Source of the DNA: Tessaracoccus sp. MC1679
GTDB lineage: Bacteria > Actinomycetota > Actinomycetes > Propionibacteriales > Propionibacteriaceae
NCBI RefSeq assembly: GCF_014164775.1
Contig: NZ_JACJGB010000004.1
Coordinates: 62,001-126,000, forward strand
DNA: 64,000 nt
Direction: 5' to 3'
In this document: positions 9,348 to 19,260 of the stretch, piece by piece
Layout of the letters: each line of letters opens with the position of its first letter
Position numbering within the stretch: the first letter of the stretch is position 1
Position numbers and translations under genes: made by a program
The notes under the pieces: generated by a model
The model's input: the letters and a program-made list of their open reading frames with translations, nothing else
What the model was told of the DNA's origin: nothing
Database searches by the model: none

Positions 9348-10856
9348 ATGGCTATTCCCTCGTTCGTCGACCGGGTCAAGCTGACCGTTCAGGCCGGCAA
9401 CGGCGGCCACGGCTGCACCTCCATCCACCGCGAGAAGTTCGTTCCGCTGGGGGGACCGGACGGCGGCAACGGTGGCACGGGAGGCTCCATCATCTTCCGG
9501 GTCGACGACTCCCTCTCGACCCTGGTCGAGTTCCACCGCCAATCTGTCCGGAAGGCCGTCAACGGGCAGCCGGGCAAGGGCGACCACCACGACGGAGCCA
9601 ACGGCGATGACGTCGTCCTGGCGGTCCCCAGCGGCACGGTCGTGACCGACGCCGAGACAGGGGAGGTGCTGGCAGACCTCACCGAGCCGGGGGCTGAGTA
9701 CGTCGCCGCAGCCGGGGGCAAGGGCGGGCTCGGCAACGCGGCGCTGGCCTCGGCCGCACGCAAGGCTCCCGGCTTCGCGCTGCTCGGCGAGGAGGGGGAG
9801 AGCCGGCTGGTCCAGCTCGAGCTCAAGGTGATCGCCGACGTCGGCCTCGTCGGGTTCCCGTCCGCCGGGAAGTCGTCGCTGATCGCCGCCATCTCCCGGG
9901 CGCGGCCGAAGATCGCCGACTACCCGTTCACCACGCTGATTCCCAACCTGGGCGTCGTGGTCGCCGGGGACGTCACCTACACCGTCGCCGATGTGCCCGG
10001 CCTGATCGAGGGCGCCTCCGAGGGTCGCGGCCTGGGCTTCGACTTCCTGCGCCACATCGAGCGGTGCCAGGCCATCGTGCACGTCATCGACCTCGGCACC
10101 TACGAGCCGGGGCGTGACCCGCTGACGGACCTGGAGATCATCGAGGCCGAGCTGACCGCCCACGGGGGCCTGGAGGACCGGGTGCGCCTGATCGCCCTCA
10201 ACAAGGTCGACCTGCCGGACGCGCACGAGATGGCGGAGATCGCACGCCCGGATCTGGCGAAGTTCGGGCACCGGATCTTCGAGATCTCCACCAAGACGGG
10301 GGAGGGGCTCAACGAGCTGAAGTTCGCCATGGCTGAGATCGTGGCCGCCCGGCGCGCCGCGCTGCCCGAGGCTGCCAAGCCCAGGCAGGTGCTCCGCCCG
10401 CTGCCCGTCGCACGCCGCGCGGCCGGGCCGGAGTTCACCATCGTGCAGAAGGGCGACGGCGAGGGCGGCCTCGTCTGGCGGGTCCGCGGCGAGAAGCCAG
10501 AGCGTTGGATCAAACAGACGGACTTCGCCAACGCCGAGGCCGTGGGCTACCTGGCGGACCGGCTCAACAGGTTGGGCGTCGAGGAGAAGCTGCTCGAGAT
10601 CGGCGCGCGCCCCGGAGACGCGGTCGCGATCGGAGGCGAGAACGCAGTGGTGTTCGACTTCGCCCCGCAGGTGGAGACCGGCGCGGAGATCCTGAGCCGT
10701 CGCGGCGAGGATGTCCGCCTGGAGACGCCTCGGCCCGCCGCCTCGCGCCGCCGTCGGATGGACGCCGACTACCACGCGGCCAAGGCTTCGGGCATCGACT
10801 TCGCCACCACCGGCTACGAGCCAGCGCCGGAGGTGGGCGACGACGATGAGGGCTGA
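9348..10856 (+). CDS. obgE: Obg-family GTPase, ribosome assembly and stress factor
   Basis: This 502-residue protein has the glycine-rich Obg fold first ([18 protein letters not shown]), then the G domain with P-loop [10 protein letters not shown] near residue 167, switch motif [16 protein letters not shown] and NKVD. A carboxyl OCT domain follows ([16 protein letters not shown]), then a basic/acidic tail. The family acts in 50S maturation and growth control. ATG 9348 is preceded by AAGGAG. The end overlaps proB by 11 bases. Confidence 0.96.
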   Translation: MAIPSFVDRVKLTVQAGNGGHGCTSIHREKFVPLGGPDGGNGGTGGSIIFRVDDSLSTLVEFHRQSVRKAVNGQPGKGDHHDGANGDDVVLAVPSGTVVTDAETGEVLADLTEPGAEYVAAAGGKGGLGNAALASAARKAPGFALLGEEGESRLVQLELKVIADVGLVGFPSAGKSSLIAAISRARPKIADYPFTTLIPNLGVVVAGDVTYTVADVPGLIEGASEGRGLGFDFLRHIERCQAIVHVIDLGTYEPGRDPLTDLEIIEAELTAHGGLEDRVRLIALNKVDLPDAHEMAEIARPDLAKFGHRIFEISTKTGEGLNELKFAMAEIVAARRAALPEAAKPRQVLRPLPVARRAAGPEFTIVQKGDGEGGLVWRVRGEKPERWIKQTDFANAEAVGYLADRLNRLGVEEKLLEIGARPGDAVAIGGENAVVFDFAPQVETGAEILSRRGEDVRLETPRPAASRRRRMDADYHAAKASGIDFATTGYEPAPEVGDDDEG

Positions 10857-11943
10857 GGTCGCGGGTGCTGACCGGGTGGTCGTCAAGGTCGGCTCGTCCT
10901 CGTTGACCAGGCCCGACGGCCACCTGGACCCGGCCCGGGTGGCGATGCTGGCGCGGGTGCTCTCGGCGCTGCACGGTCGCGGGGTCCGGGTGGTCCTCGT
11001 CACCTCCGGCGCCATCGCCGCCGCGCTGGGCCCGCTCGGGCTGAGGCGCCGGCCGCGGGACCTGGAGACCCAACAGGCGGCCGCCGCCGTCGGCCAGGGG
11101 CTCCTGATCAGGCACTACTCAGACGCGTTCGCCGAGCACGGCGTCACCGTGGCGCAACTGCTCCTCACTGTCGAGGACGTGTTGCGGCCCAGGACCTACC
11201 GCAACGCGCTCAACACCATCTCGCGGATCTTCCGGCTCGGGGTGATCCCGATCGTCAACGAGAACGACACCGTGGCCACCCACGAGATCCGCTTCGGAGA
11301 CAACGACCGCCTCGCGGCCCTCATCGCCCACCTGGTCCGCGCCGATGCGCTGATCATCCTCAGCGACGTCGACGGCCTGTACACGGCCCATCCCGACACC
11401 CCCGGCGCCCGTCGGATCGATCGGGTCGAGGACATCTCCACCCTCAAGGTCGACACGTCCCGGGTGGGGTCAAAGGTCGGCACCGGGGGGATGCGCACCA
11501 AGGTGCAGGCGGCCGAGATCGCCACCCAGGCGGGCGTCAGCGTGGTGCTGAGCCTGGCAGACCACCTTGAGCGCGCGCTGGCTGGCGAGGACGTGGGCAC
11601 CTTGTTCCTCCCCACCCGGAAGCGCCGCCCACGACGGTTGCTGTGGCTCGCCTTCGCGGCGGAGCCCCGCGGTTTCCTCCACGTCGATGCCGGCGCGAGG
11701 CGGGCACTGGTGGAGAAGAAGGCGTCCCTGCTGGCGATCGGGGTGCGCGAGGTGGTGGGCATCTTCGCCGAGGGCGAGCCGGTGGAGATCGTCGGGCCGG
11801 ACGGGGAGCCTGTGGGTCGCGGATTCGTCGGCTACTCCAGCGCGGAACTGATCGCCGAGATGGGACACAGCAGCGTGGAGGATGGTCATCGCGGCCAGCG
11901 CCCGGTCGTGCACCGCGACCACATGATGCTCGCCGAGGACTGA
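10846..11943 (+). CDS. proB: Glutamate 5-kinase
   Basis: This 365-residue protein phosphorylates glutamate in the first step of proline synthesis. The amino-acid kinase domain starts [11 protein letters not shown] and includes [17 protein letters not shown] and [12 protein letters not shown] carboxyl PUA domain is present ([15 protein letters not shown]). ATG 10846 is chosen because it overlaps the obgE end and gives the expected amino end; the longer open frame upstream is out-of-frame obgE sequence. proA lies about 800 bases downstream, separated by one gene. Confidence 0.95.
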   Translation: MRAEVAGADRVVVKVGSSSLTRPDGHLDPARVAMLARVLSALHGRGVRVVLVTSGAIAAALGPLGLRRRPRDLETQQAAAAVGQGLLIRHYSDAFAEHGVTVAQLLLTVEDVLRPRTYRNALNTISRIFRLGVIPIVNENDTVATHEIRFGDNDRLAALIAHLVRADALIILSDVDGLYTAHPDTPGARRIDRVEDISTLKVDTSRVGSKVGTGGMRTKVQAAEIATQAGVSVVLSLADHLERALAGEDVGTLFLPTRKRRPRRLLWLAFAAEPRGFLHVDAGARRALVEKKASLLAIGVREVVGIFAEGEPVEIVGPDGEPVGRGFVGYSSAELIAEMGHSSVEDGHRGQRPVVHRDHMMLAED

Positions 11944-12033
11944 TCGCACGCCCCTTCGTGCAGCGGAGGCGGACGAATTTGGGCGACGATGCGCCGATTT
12001 CTCGGGGGAGTCGCGCTGGCTTACCCTGGACGG

Positions 12034-12636
12034 GTGATCGAGGTCTTCGGGTGGGTGGCTGCAGCCATCGGTGTGGCGTCCAACCTTCCCCAGTTGATCC
12101 GGATCCTGCGTGCCAGGACCAGCGCCGGGGTGTCGCTGCGGCTGTGGCAGATCTCTGCGGCCACCACGGGCGCATGGATGGTGCACGGCTTCCTGGTCCA
12201 GAAGGCCCAGATGCAGTGGCCCAACCTGGTGATGTCGCTGCTCGCGCTGCTCATTGTCGTGTTCGTCCTTCGGGACCGGAGGCAGGCCATCGCACCTCAG
12301 CTCGTCCTCCCGGTGGTGCTGGCCGCGTCATTGACCGGCGTGGAGCTGGTCTTCGGAGCGATGGCGTTCGGGTTCGTGATCGCGGTGCCCCAGCTCTTCG
12401 GCCAGTCCTCCCAGTTGCGTGAGATGGTCAGCGCGCCGGACCTCTCCGGAGTGTCGGTGGGCTACCTGTCGATCATGCTGCTCGTCCAGGCGATGTGGTT
12501 CACGTTCGGCCTGTTCACCTCCGACTGGGCCCTCATCATCTGCGCTGGAGCCATGACGGTGGTGTGCACCGTCAACCTCGCTGTCTACGTCGTCCGGCAC
12601 CTGCGCGCCCGCGGCCGCGTCGCGCTCGCGGTCTGA
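12034..12636 (+). CDS. PQ-loop repeat membrane protein (SWEET/MtN3-like)
   Basis: This 200-residue protein is almost entirely hydrophobic, with about seven membrane segments. It has two PQ-loop motifs: ASNLPQLIRILRARTSAGVS near the amino end and AVPQLFG with DLSGVSVGYLS in the second half. Such proteins move small sugars or amino acids, but the substrate here is unknown. GTG 12034 is chosen because TACCCT (12022-12027) lies exactly six bases upstream, fitting a leaderless start. An in-frame ATG at 11989 would add 15 residues but lies upstream of that promoter. Confidence 0.75.
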   Translation: MIEVFGWVAAAIGVASNLPQLIRILRARTSAGVSLRLWQISAATTGAWMVHGFLVQKAQMQWPNLVMSLLALLIVVFVLRDRRQAIAPQLVLPVVLAASLTGVELVFGAMAFGFVIAVPQLFGQSSQLREMVSAPDLSGVSVGYLSIMLLVQAMWFTFGLFTSDWALIICAGAMTVVCTVNLAVYVVRHLRARGRVALAV

Positions 12637-12747
12637 GCCCGGCGAAGCCCGACCGCCACAGCGCCGCGACATAGCGGCGTCCGGCCAGCGCCGGCGTGCG
12701 CCAGCCGCGTCAGGCGAGATTCCCCGAGACGACGGTGGGACTCGGCC

Positions 12748-12759
12748 TAGACTCGGCGC
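12748..12759 (+). promoter_or_regulatory. proA -10 element, leaderless start
   Basis: TAGACT at 12748-12753 is followed by six bases and the proA ATG. No ribosome binding site is visible between them. No convincing -35 was seen. Confidence 0.5.
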
Positions 12760-14001
12760 ATGGAATTCCGGACCCAAGCCACTGCCGCCCGCAAGGCAGC
12801 CATCGAGTTGGCCACGCTGAATCGCGCCGCCAAGGATCGGGCGCTGGCAGCCATGGCAGACGCCCTCGCCGCGGCCGAACCCAACCTGCTCGAGGCCAAC
12901 GCCGTCGACGTCGCGGGGGCGCGCGCGGCCGGGACTCCCGAGTCCATCGTCGACCGCCTGGCACTCACGCCCGCCCGGATCGCGGGCATGGTCCAGGGTC
13001 TCCGCGACCTTGCAGCCCTCCCCGACCCCGTCGGCGACGTCGTCCGGGGATGGAAGTTGGCCAACGGCGTCTCGGTCACGCAAGTGCGGGTGCCTTTCGG
13101 CGTCGTCGGCATCATCTACGAGGCCCGCCCCAATGTCACCGCGGACGCGGCCGGCATCTGCCTCAAGTCCGGCAACGCCGCCCTCCTGCGAGGCTCGTCC
13201 TCGGCGCTCAACACCAACCGCGCCACCGTCGCCGCGCTCCGCAGCGGTCTGGAGACCGCAGGCGTCACCCCCGACGCCGTCCATCTGGTCGAAGGCGGCC
13301 GGGAGGTGACGGGCGAGTTGATGCGCGCCCGCGGCCTGGTGGACGTCCTGATCCCGCGCGGCGGCGCAGGGCTCATCCAGGCAGTCGTCGACGGGTCGAC
13401 GGTGCCGGTGATCGAGACCGGCACCGGCAACTGCCACGTCTATGTCGACGCGGACGCGGACCTCGACCAGGCGCTCACCATCCTGCTCAACGCCAAGACC
13501 CAGCGCCCCAGCGTCTGCAACGCCGCGGAGACCCTCCTTGTCCACCGCGACATTGCCGACCAATTCCTCCCGCGGGCACTTGAGGCCCTCGGCCGCTCCG
13601 GGGTCACCGTCCACGGCGACTCCGCCACTGCGGCCTACTCCGACGCCGTCGTCCCGGCCAACCCGGACGAGTACGACGCCGAATACCTGACCCTGGATCT
13701 CGCCGCCAAGGTGGTCGGCTCCCTCGACGAGGCGCTCGAGCACATCCGGTCCCACACCACCGGCCACTCGGAGACCATCGTCACGCGTAGCAGGAAGGCG
13801 GCCGAGCGTTTCGTCGCCGAGGTGGACGCCGCGGCGGTGCTCGTCAACGCCTCAAGCCGCTTCGTCGACGGCGGGGAGTTCGGCTTCGGCGCCGAAATCG
13901 GCATCTCCACCCAGAAGCTGCACGCCCGCGGCCCCATGGGGCTCCCGGAGATGACGAGCAGCAAATACATCATCGAGGGCGACGGGCAGGTCCGCGCCTA
14001 G
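12760..14001 (+). CDS. proA: Glutamate-5-semialdehyde dehydrogenase (gamma-glutamyl phosphate reductase)
   Basis: This 413-residue protein carries out the second step of proline synthesis, NADPH reduction of glutamyl phosphate. Family features are [40 protein letters not shown] and the catalytic cysteine in [12 protein letters not shown]. The carboxyl region [16 protein letters not shown] is also typical. It pairs with proB, separated by the PQ-loop gene. The start is ATG 12760, leaderless by layout. Confidence 0.96.
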   Translation: MEFRTQATAARKAAIELATLNRAAKDRALAAMADALAAAEPNLLEANAVDVAGARAAGTPESIVDRLALTPARIAGMVQGLRDLAALPDPVGDVVRGWKLANGVSVTQVRVPFGVVGIIYEARPNVTADAAGICLKSGNAALLRGSSSALNTNRATVAALRSGLETAGVTPDAVHLVEGGREVTGELMRARGLVDVLIPRGGAGLIQAVVDGSTVPVIETGTGNCHVYVDADADLDQALTILLNAKTQRPSVCNAAETLLVHRDIADQFLPRALEALGRSGVTVHGDSATAAYSDAVVPANPDEYDAEYLTLDLAAKVVGSLDEALEHIRSHTTGHSETIVTRSRKAAERFVAEVDAAAVLVNASSRFVDGGEFGFGAEIGISTQKLHARGPMGLPEMTSSKYIIEGDGQVRA

Positions 14002-14650
14002 GACATCCCGGGTGGGTCCAGCATCCGGACTCACCAGCGAAACCCCTGAGGGTCCCTCGAAGGGTCGAGAACCCGGACCTGACAGCGAGGCTGGGGGACG
14101 GCAGGGCGGCACTGCGCAGCGGTGCCCAACCCGACGATCACCCAACCGGCGTCCCGCCTAAGCAGACCCGACCCCAGCGCCGCCCTGCCGGCAAGCACCC
14201 GGACAAGACCACGCCACAGACAGGACGAGTGCGGGGAGACGCGAGTCGATGCCCGGGCGGCCTCAACACCCGACCATGGACCACACCGGCAGCAGGTTTC
14301 CGACTGTGGACAACGGCCGCCCGGGCATCGAGTCACGGCTCACCGCACCCGACCACGAGATCCGCGTGAAGGTGGTAGTCACGACCCTTCGAGACAGGCC
14401 ACGCCGCTACGCGGGCGGCCCTCCTCAGGGAGCGAAAGAGGCCACGCCGCTCCGCGGGCGGCCCTCCTCAGGGAGCGAAAGAGGCCACGCCGCTCCGCGG
14501 GCGGCCCTCCTCAGGGAGCGATGTCGCTTCGCGGGCGGCCCTCCTCAGGGAGCGATGTCGCTTCGCGGGCGGCCCGCATTCCGGGGGGTGCGGGACGACC
14601 ACCAGCCGAGAGGACGACTGCCGGGGGATCCCTTGCTAGGATCGGGCGCC
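14002..14650. other. Gene-poor stretch with inverted and tandem repeats
   Basis: No convincing gene was found in these 649 bases. They hold a 12-base perfect inverted repeat (14099-14110 and 14179-14190) and a 20-base inverted repeat with one mismatch (14243-14262 and 14315-14334). A tandem repeat array runs at 14398-14578. Open frames here have low-complexity arginine/proline composition and span the repeats, so they are treated as shadows. TAGGAT at 14637-14642 may be the -10 of the next small gene. Confidence 0.6.
14398..14578. repeat. Tandem repeat array with 43- and 34-base units
   Basis: Two full 43-base units (14398-14440 and 14441-14483) differ at one base. A third copy is truncated at 14520. 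A 34-base derivative follows at 14521-14554, and a partial copy runs to about 14578. All share CGGGCGGCCCTCCTCAGGGA. The array starts just after GACCCTTCGAGACAG. This CCTTCGA...TCAGGGAGCG layout resembles short interspersed palindromic repeats common in this family (established knowledge, not verified here). Confidence 0.8.
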
Positions 14651-14788
14651 ATGAGCCTTCTTCTGGAGACCGCCGCAGCCGCACCCGCCGTGCCGAGCTG
14701 GGTGATGGGCGCACTCGCGCTGGCCACGCTGCTCGGCGTGATCGCGTGGATCGTCGGCATGGGTTCGGGTCGCCCGCACTCCAAGTGA
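14651..14788 (+). CDS. Small single-span membrane protein
   Basis: This 45-residue protein has one hydrophobic span ([20 protein letters not shown]) and a short basic tail ending RPHSK. It is shorter than usual annotation cut-offs. Support comes from its position: its TGA overlaps the GTG of nadD in a GTGA, as in translationally coupled neighbours. TAGGAT lies eight bases before its ATG. Function is unknown. Confidence 0.6.
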   Translation: MSLLLETAAAAPAVPSWVMGALALATLLGVIAWIVGMGSGRPHSK

Positions 14789-15453
14789 CCACCACCGAGC
14801 TCGCACTGGCGCGCACGGAGTCCTCCCGCCGCTACCGCCTCGGCGTGATGGGCGGCACCTTCGACCCCATCCACCACGGGCACCTCGTCGCCGCCTCCGA
14901 GGTGGCGGCCAAGTTCGGTCTGGACGAGGTGGTCTTCGTCCCCACCGGCATGCCGTGGCAGAAGAGCCACCGCGAGGTCTCCCTCGCCGAGGACCGCTAC
15001 CTGATGACGGTGATCGCCACCGCGTCCAACCCGCGGTTCTCCGTGTCCCGGGTGGACATCGATCGGCCCGGCAACACCTACACCGTCGACACGCTCAAGG
15101 ACCTCCGCGCAGAGCGTGGCGACAACACGGATCTGTTCTTCATCACCGGCGCCGACGCCGTCCGCCAGATCCTCACCTGGTACGGGGCCGATGAACTGTT
15201 CGATCTCGCGCATTTCGTGGGCGTGACGCGCCCCGGCGTGCCGATGACCCCCGATGATCTCGCCCATCTCCCCGAGGACGCGGTGACTCTCCTCGAGGTT
15301 CCTGCCCTGGCCATCTCGTCGACCAACTGCCGCGAACGCGTCCACGCCCATGAACCCATCTGGTACCTCGTGCCGGACGGCATCGTCCAATACATCGCCA
15401 AACGGGGGCTCTACCCGGCCCCCCAGTCAGGAGTACCCAGTGACCGTAGCTGA
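14785..15453 (+). CDS. nadD: Nicotinate-nucleotide adenylyltransferase
   Basis: This 222-residue enzyme makes deamido-NAD from nicotinate mononucleotide and ATP. It has the nucleotidyltransferase motif [12 protein letters not shown] and a carboxyl ISSTNCRER stretch in the place of the usual ISST-x-IR. GTG 14785 is chosen for its GTGA overlap with the preceding small gene. The frame is open further upstream through the repeat region, but that part has no NadD character. rsfS follows, a classic neighbour. Confidence 0.95.
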   Translation: MTTTELALARTESSRRYRLGVMGGTFDPIHHGHLVAASEVAAKFGLDEVVFVPTGMPWQKSHREVSLAEDRYLMTVIATASNPRFSVSRVDIDRPGNTYTVDTLKDLRAERGDNTDLFFITGADAVRQILTWYGADELFDLAHFVGVTRPGVPMTPDDLAHLPEDAVTLLEVPALAISSTNCRERVHAHEPIWYLVPDGIVQYIAKRGLYPAPQSGVPSDRS

Positions 15454-15844
15454 CGAGGTGCTGAAGCCCGTCCAGATCGCGGCACAGGCCGCGGCGGATA
15501 AGCGGGGCCACAGGATCGTCGCCTTCGACGTGTCCGAACAGCTCGCCATCACCGACATCTTCCTCATCGCCTCCGCCGGGAATGAGCGCCAGGTCGGCGC
15601 CATCGTCGACGGCGTGGAGGAGAAGCTGATCGCGGCCGGCTACAAGGCGGTCCGCCGCGAGGGGGACCGGGAGAACCGCTGGGTGCTGCTCGACTACATC
15701 GACTTCGTCGTGCACGTCCAGCACACGGAGGAGCGCACGCTCTACAACCTCGAGCGTCTGTGGAAGGACTGCCCTCAGATCCCGCTGGAGCTCCATCTTC
15801 CCGAGCCCGACGACGACGAGGTCAGCGACGACGCGGCGCAGTGA
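15440..15844 (+). CDS. rsfS: Ribosomal silencing factor RsfS
   Basis: This 134-residue protein of the RsfS/Iojap family binds uL14 and blocks joining of the ribosomal subunits in starvation. Visible family sequence includes [20 protein letters not shown] and [18 protein letters not shown] 15440 is chosen because CAGGAG precedes it. It overlaps the end of nadD by 14 bases, and its stop overlaps the next start as GTGA. The acidic tail is [15 protein letters not shown]. Confidence 0.94.
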   Translation: MTVADEVLKPVQIAAQAAADKRGHRIVAFDVSEQLAITDIFLIASAGNERQVGAIVDGVEEKLIAAGYKAVRREGDRENRWVLLDYIDFVVHVQHTEERTLYNLERLWKDCPQIPLELHLPEPDDDEVSDDAAQ

Positions 15845-16458
15845 GGCTCGAGCACTCGACGCGCCTGCTTCTCCTCAGGCACGGCCAAACCGATTGGAAC
15901 GCGCAGCAGCGCTTCCAAGGACAGGCCGACGTGCCGCTGAACGCGGCGGGGCGGCAGCAGGCCGAGGCGGTGCGCGGGGTCTTCGCGGACGTCCACCTGG
16001 ACGCTGTCTACTCCTCCCCTCTCTCGCGCGCCCTTGACACCGCGCGGCTGGCCCGGCCTGGGGCGGAGATCCTCACCGACCCACGGCTGATGGAGATCGA
16101 CGTCGGCAGCTGGTCCGGTCTCACATGGGACGAGGTCAAGGCCTCGATGCCGGACTACGAGGCCAAGTACGCCAATGGGGTGGATTTCCGGCGCTCCCCT
16201 GAGGGTGAGACGCTGGCCGACGTGGTGGCACGCGGCCTGCCGGCGCTACTCGAGATCGCGGCCTCGCACGAGGGAGGGACAGTGCTGGTGGTGTCGCACG
16301 GCCTGCTCCTGAACCGCGTCATCCACGCCATCGTGGGTGCACACGGCAGAGTCCTCGGAGGGCTCGGCAACGCCCACTTCTCGGAGCTCGGCCACGCCCA
16401 CGGCGCCTGGCGGCTGCTTGCCCACAACGTCGGAATATTCCCCACTCCGCCGCGTTAG
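15841..16458 (+). CDS. Histidine phosphatase family protein
   Basis: This 205-residue protein has the phosphohistidine motif LLRHGQTDWN near residues 10-19 and the second catalytic histidine in VVSHGLLLN, so it is a phosphoglycerate-mutase-like phosphatase. In actinobacteria this position after rsfS is often held by such a gene; some act on glucosyl-3-phosphoglycerate, but the substrate here is not determinable. It starts at GTG 15841, overlapping the rsfS stop. Confidence 0.88.
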   Translation: MRLEHSTRLLLLRHGQTDWNAQQRFQGQADVPLNAAGRQQAEAVRGVFADVHLDAVYSSPLSRALDTARLARPGAEILTDPRLMEIDVGSWSGLTWDEVKASMPDYEAKYANGVDFRRSPEGETLADVVARGLPALLEIAASHEGGTVLVVSHGLLLNRVIHAIVGAHGRVLGGLGNAHFSELGHAHGAWRLLAHNVGIFPTPPR

Positions 16459-16465
16459 CCCAGGT

Positions 16466-17482
16466 ATGAAGCGGATCGGGTTCCTGTCCTTCGGGCACTA
16501 CCGGGCGGTGGTGGGGGCGAGGGTGCCCGACGCCGCCGCTGCCCTGCGCCAACACGTCGCCTTCGCGGAAGCAGCCGATGAGGTTGGCCTCGACGGCGCC
16601 TGGGTGAGGGTCCACCACTTCGAGGAGTCCCACGCCACACCGTTCCCGCTGCTCGCGGCGATGGCAGCCGTCACGTCGCGCATCGACGTGGGCACCGGTG
16701 TGGTGGACCTCCGCTACGAGAACCCGCTGCACATGGCCGAGCAGGCCGCCGCCACGGACCTCATCTCCGGGGGCAGGCTCCAGCTGGGCGTCAGCCGGGG
16801 CAGCCCGGAACACGCCGCCGACGGGGAGAAGCAGTTCGGCTACCGGCTGACCGACGGCGAATCCTGGGCCGACCACGCCCAGGCCAAGGTGGCACGGTTC
16901 CGCCGCGCCATCGCTGGCGAACCGGTCGCCCACTCCGCCGCCGCCCAGTTCTCCGGCGACGGCCCGGACCTTCCCATCCGGCCGATCAGCCCAGGCCTGC
17001 CGGACCGGATCTGGTGGGGTGCGGGCAGCGTGGAATCGGGGGTCTGGACGGCGGAGCAGGGCATGAACCTGTTGAGCTCCACGTTGCTGTTGGCCGACGA
17101 CGGCCGTCCATTCCATGTCCAGCAGGCGGACCAGGTCCGCAGCTACCGCAGGGTGTTTCGTCGGATGGGACATCCCGGCCCCGGCCTGACCGCTGTGACC
17201 CGGCCTGTCTTCCCGATCACCAACGACGACGACCGCCGCTACTTCGGACTCAGGGGCGACGCCCACGACAGCGTGGGCATTCTGGACGGCTCGAAGGCCC
17301 GCTCTGGGCCGCAGATGGTGGGCACAGTCGAGGAGGTCGCTGAGCTGCTGCGCGCCGACGAGGCCGTCACCGAGGCCGACTACGTCCTGTTCGCCATGCC
17401 CAGCCAACTCGGCGTGGACTACAACGTCCACTGGATGGAGAACCTGGTGGCCGTGGCCCGGGAGCTCGGCTGGAAGGAGTGA
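16466..17482 (+). CDS. LLM-class flavin-dependent oxidoreductase
   Basis: This 338-residue protein resembles the luciferase-like monooxygenase family. Support comes from FAEAADEVGLDGAWVRVHHF, a TSRIDVGTGVVDLRYENP strand and ATDLISGGRLQLGVSRGSP. It should bind FMN or F420; the substrate is unknown. ATG 16466 follows the phosphatase stop by seven bases. It converges with the hemQ gene with a six-base gap. Confidence 0.85.
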   Translation: MKRIGFLSFGHYRAVVGARVPDAAAALRQHVAFAEAADEVGLDGAWVRVHHFEESHATPFPLLAAMAAVTSRIDVGTGVVDLRYENPLHMAEQAAATDLISGGRLQLGVSRGSPEHAADGEKQFGYRLTDGESWADHAQAKVARFRRAIAGEPVAHSAAAQFSGDGPDLPIRPISPGLPDRIWWGAGSVESGVWTAEQGMNLLSSTLLLADDGRPFHVQQADQVRSYRRVFRRMGHPGPGLTAVTRPVFPITNDDDRRYFGLRGDAHDSVGILDGSKARSGPQMVGTVEEVAELLRADEAVTEADYVLFAMPSQLGVDYNVHWMENLVAVARELGWKE

Positions 17483-17488
17483 GGCGGG

Positions 17489-18217
17489 TCAGGCCATCGG
17501 CTGCCGGGCGATCCATTCGTCGATCCCGACGCGCGGGCCGGTGAAGAACGGCGTCTCCTCGCGAACGTGCAGCCGGGCCTCGACGGAACGCTGGTGGCGC
17601 ATCGCGTCTGTCAGACGGTGCAGTTCGTCGGCCTCGAAGGCCAGGATCCACTCGTAGTCGCCCAGCGCGAACGACGAGAGCGTGGAGGCCACGACGTCCG
17701 GGTACTCTCGCCCGGCCATGCCGTGCTCCATCAGCATCTTCGAGCGATGCGCGTCGTCCAGGTAGTACCAGTCGTAGCTGCGGACGAACGGGTAGACGGT
17801 GATCCACGGCCGTGGCGCGAAGCCGGCGAAGCAGCTGGGCACGTGGGTGCGGTTGAACTCGGCGGGGCGGTGCACGCCCATCACGGACCAGACGGGCGAC
17901 AGGTAGGCTCCGAGGCCGCTCTGCCGCACCGCGTGGTACGCAGCCTGGAGCGGGGCCGGATCATGGGCCAGCGTCCACACCATCAGATCGGCGTCCGCGC
18001 GGAAGCCGCCCACGTCGTAGAAGCCACGCACGCTCACCCCGGTGTCCTCGAGCGCAGCGGTGACGCCGGCGCCCAACGCCGATGCCTCGAGAGTGGAGGC
18101 GGGCAGCGGTGCGCGGGTGGCGAACACCGAGTACATGGCGTACAGCGGCTGGGCGTTGATGGCCTCGAGGTCCACGTCCTGCTCGTCGCGCTCGTCTCGA
18201 CCGGGGTGCTTGCTCAT
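17489..18217 (-). CDS. hemQ: Coproheme decarboxylase HemQ/ChdC
   Basis: This 242-residue protein removes two propionates from coproheme to give haem b, the last step of the coproporphyrin-dependent pathway. Residues fit the actinobacterial enzyme: candidate catalytic Tyr142 in VYPFVRSYDWYYL, proximal His165 in KMLMEHGMAG and distal His125 in FNRTHVPS. The spacings (17 and 23) match those I recall for the Corynebacterium enzyme. It is the last gene of a leftward hemA-hemH-hemQ operon, and its ATG overlaps the hemH stop by four bases. Confidence 0.95.
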   Translation of the reverse strand: MSKHPGRDERDEQDVDLEAINAQPLYAMYSVFATRAPLPASTLEASALGAGVTAALEDTGVSVRGFYDVGGFRADADLMVWTLAHDPAPLQAAYHAVRQSGLGAYLSPVWSVMGVHRPAEFNRTHVPSCFAGFAPRPWITVYPFVRSYDWYYLDDAHRSKMLMEHGMAGREYPDVVASTLSSFALGDYEWILAFEADELHRLTDAMRHQRSVEARLHVREETPFFTGPRVGIDEWIARQPMA

Positions 18218-19260
18218 CGGGAACCTTCCAGGGGGCGGGGCAGACAGCAGCGGCCGGTGGAGAACCGGCAGCGACCCTCGGCGGGCACTTCGCCTCGCGC
18301 GGCGGCGGCCTTCGCGAGCAACTGGTCAACCAGCAGGACCGCGAAGCCGGCGTCGGTTCCGACGGTGGCCGCCCGCTCGTAGGGGAGGCCGAGCTCGGCG
18401 GCGGTTTCCCTGGCCTGGGTGTCCAGATCGTAGGCCACCTCCATGTGATCGGAGATGAACCCGATGGGCGCCGCCACCACGCCCGCGACGCCGTCGGCCT
18501 GCACCTCGGGCATCCGGTCGTTGACATCGGGCTCCAGCCAGGGGATGTGCGGGGCGCCGGAGCGGGAGCAGAACGTGAGCTCCCAGGCCAACTCCTCGCC
18601 CACCAGCGCCGACGCCTCAGCGGCCACCGCAGCCGCGACCCTCAGGTGCTGCGCGTCGTAGCGGCGCTCCGGCTCACCCGTGGACGACGCCTCATTCATG
18701 GCGCTCGGGATGGAGTGGGTCACGAACAGGACCCTCAGCGTGTTCTCACCGATCCGGGCCCTCAGGCGCCGCACGGCCTCGCCGAGGGCGCGGGCGTTGG
18801 CCGAGACGAACCCGGGGGTCTCCGCGAAGGGGTCCACCTTGTCGATGTGGATCGGGCGGCCGTCAGCGGCCCGTTGCAGGTCTTCGTTGTACTGGCGGCA
18901 TCCACTGTAGGAGGAGTAGGCGGAGGTGGCCAGCGCGAGCACGCGCTCATGGCCGGCATCCACCAGCTCCTGCACCGTGTCGGCGAAGTAGGGATGCCAG
19001 TTGCGGTTTCCGATCACCACCGGCACCACGACGCCACGCCGGGCCAGCTCGTCGCGGACCGCCTCCATCAGCGCAGCGTTGAGCTCGTTGATCGGTGACC
19101 TGCCCCCGAACAGCTCGTAGTGCCTGGAGACTTCGATGAGCCGCTCGTCCGGGATGCCCCGTCCGGCGGTGGCGTTGCGCATGAACGGCAGCACATCGGC
19201 CGATTCGTTGGGGCCGCCGTAGGAGGCGAACAGGACCGCGGTGTACGGGGCCATACTCAC
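18214..19260 (-). CDS. hemH: Coproporphyrin III ferrochelatase
   Basis: This 348-residue protein inserts iron into coproporphyrin III (CpfC). It shows LFASYGGPNESADVLPFMRN, the HYELFGGRSPIN loop and VLFVTHSIPSAMN with the conserved histidine. A carboxyl cysteine group (CRFSTGRCC) plus an internal Cys in SGCRQYN could hold the [2Fe-2S] cluster known from actinobacterial ferrochelatases; the spacing is not identical to the one I recall, so this is tentative. Start and stop overlap hemA and hemQ by four bases each, indicating coupled translation. Confidence 0.95.
   Translation of the reverse strand: MSMAPYTAVLFASYGGPNESADVLPFMRNATAGRGIPDERLIEVSRHYELFGGRSPINELNAALMEAVRDELARRGVVVPVVIGNRNWHPYFADTVQELVDAGHERVLALATSAYSSYSGCRQYNEDLQRAADGRPIHIDKVDPFAETPGFVSANARALGEAVRRLRARIGENTLRVLFVTHSIPSAMNEASSTGEPERRYDAQHLRVAAAVAAEASALVGEELAWELTFCSRSGAPHIPWLEPDVNDRMPEVQADGVAGVVAAPIGFISDHMEVAYDLDTQARETAAELGLPYERAATVGTDAGFAVLLVDQLLAKAAAARGEVPAEGRCRFSTGRCCLPRPLEGSR

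Noticed and set aside
11989..12033. ATG 11989 as start of the PQ-loop protein
   Set aside because: A -10 hexamer lies between it and the GTG at 12034, which fits a leaderless start at the GTG.
14398..14578. CRISPR array
   Set aside because: Units are directly abutting with no unique spacers, and no cas genes are present.
14122..14784. Upstream extension of the nadD frame
   Set aside because: It crosses the tandem repeats and shows no NadD character; GTG 14785 with a GTGA overlap explains the start.
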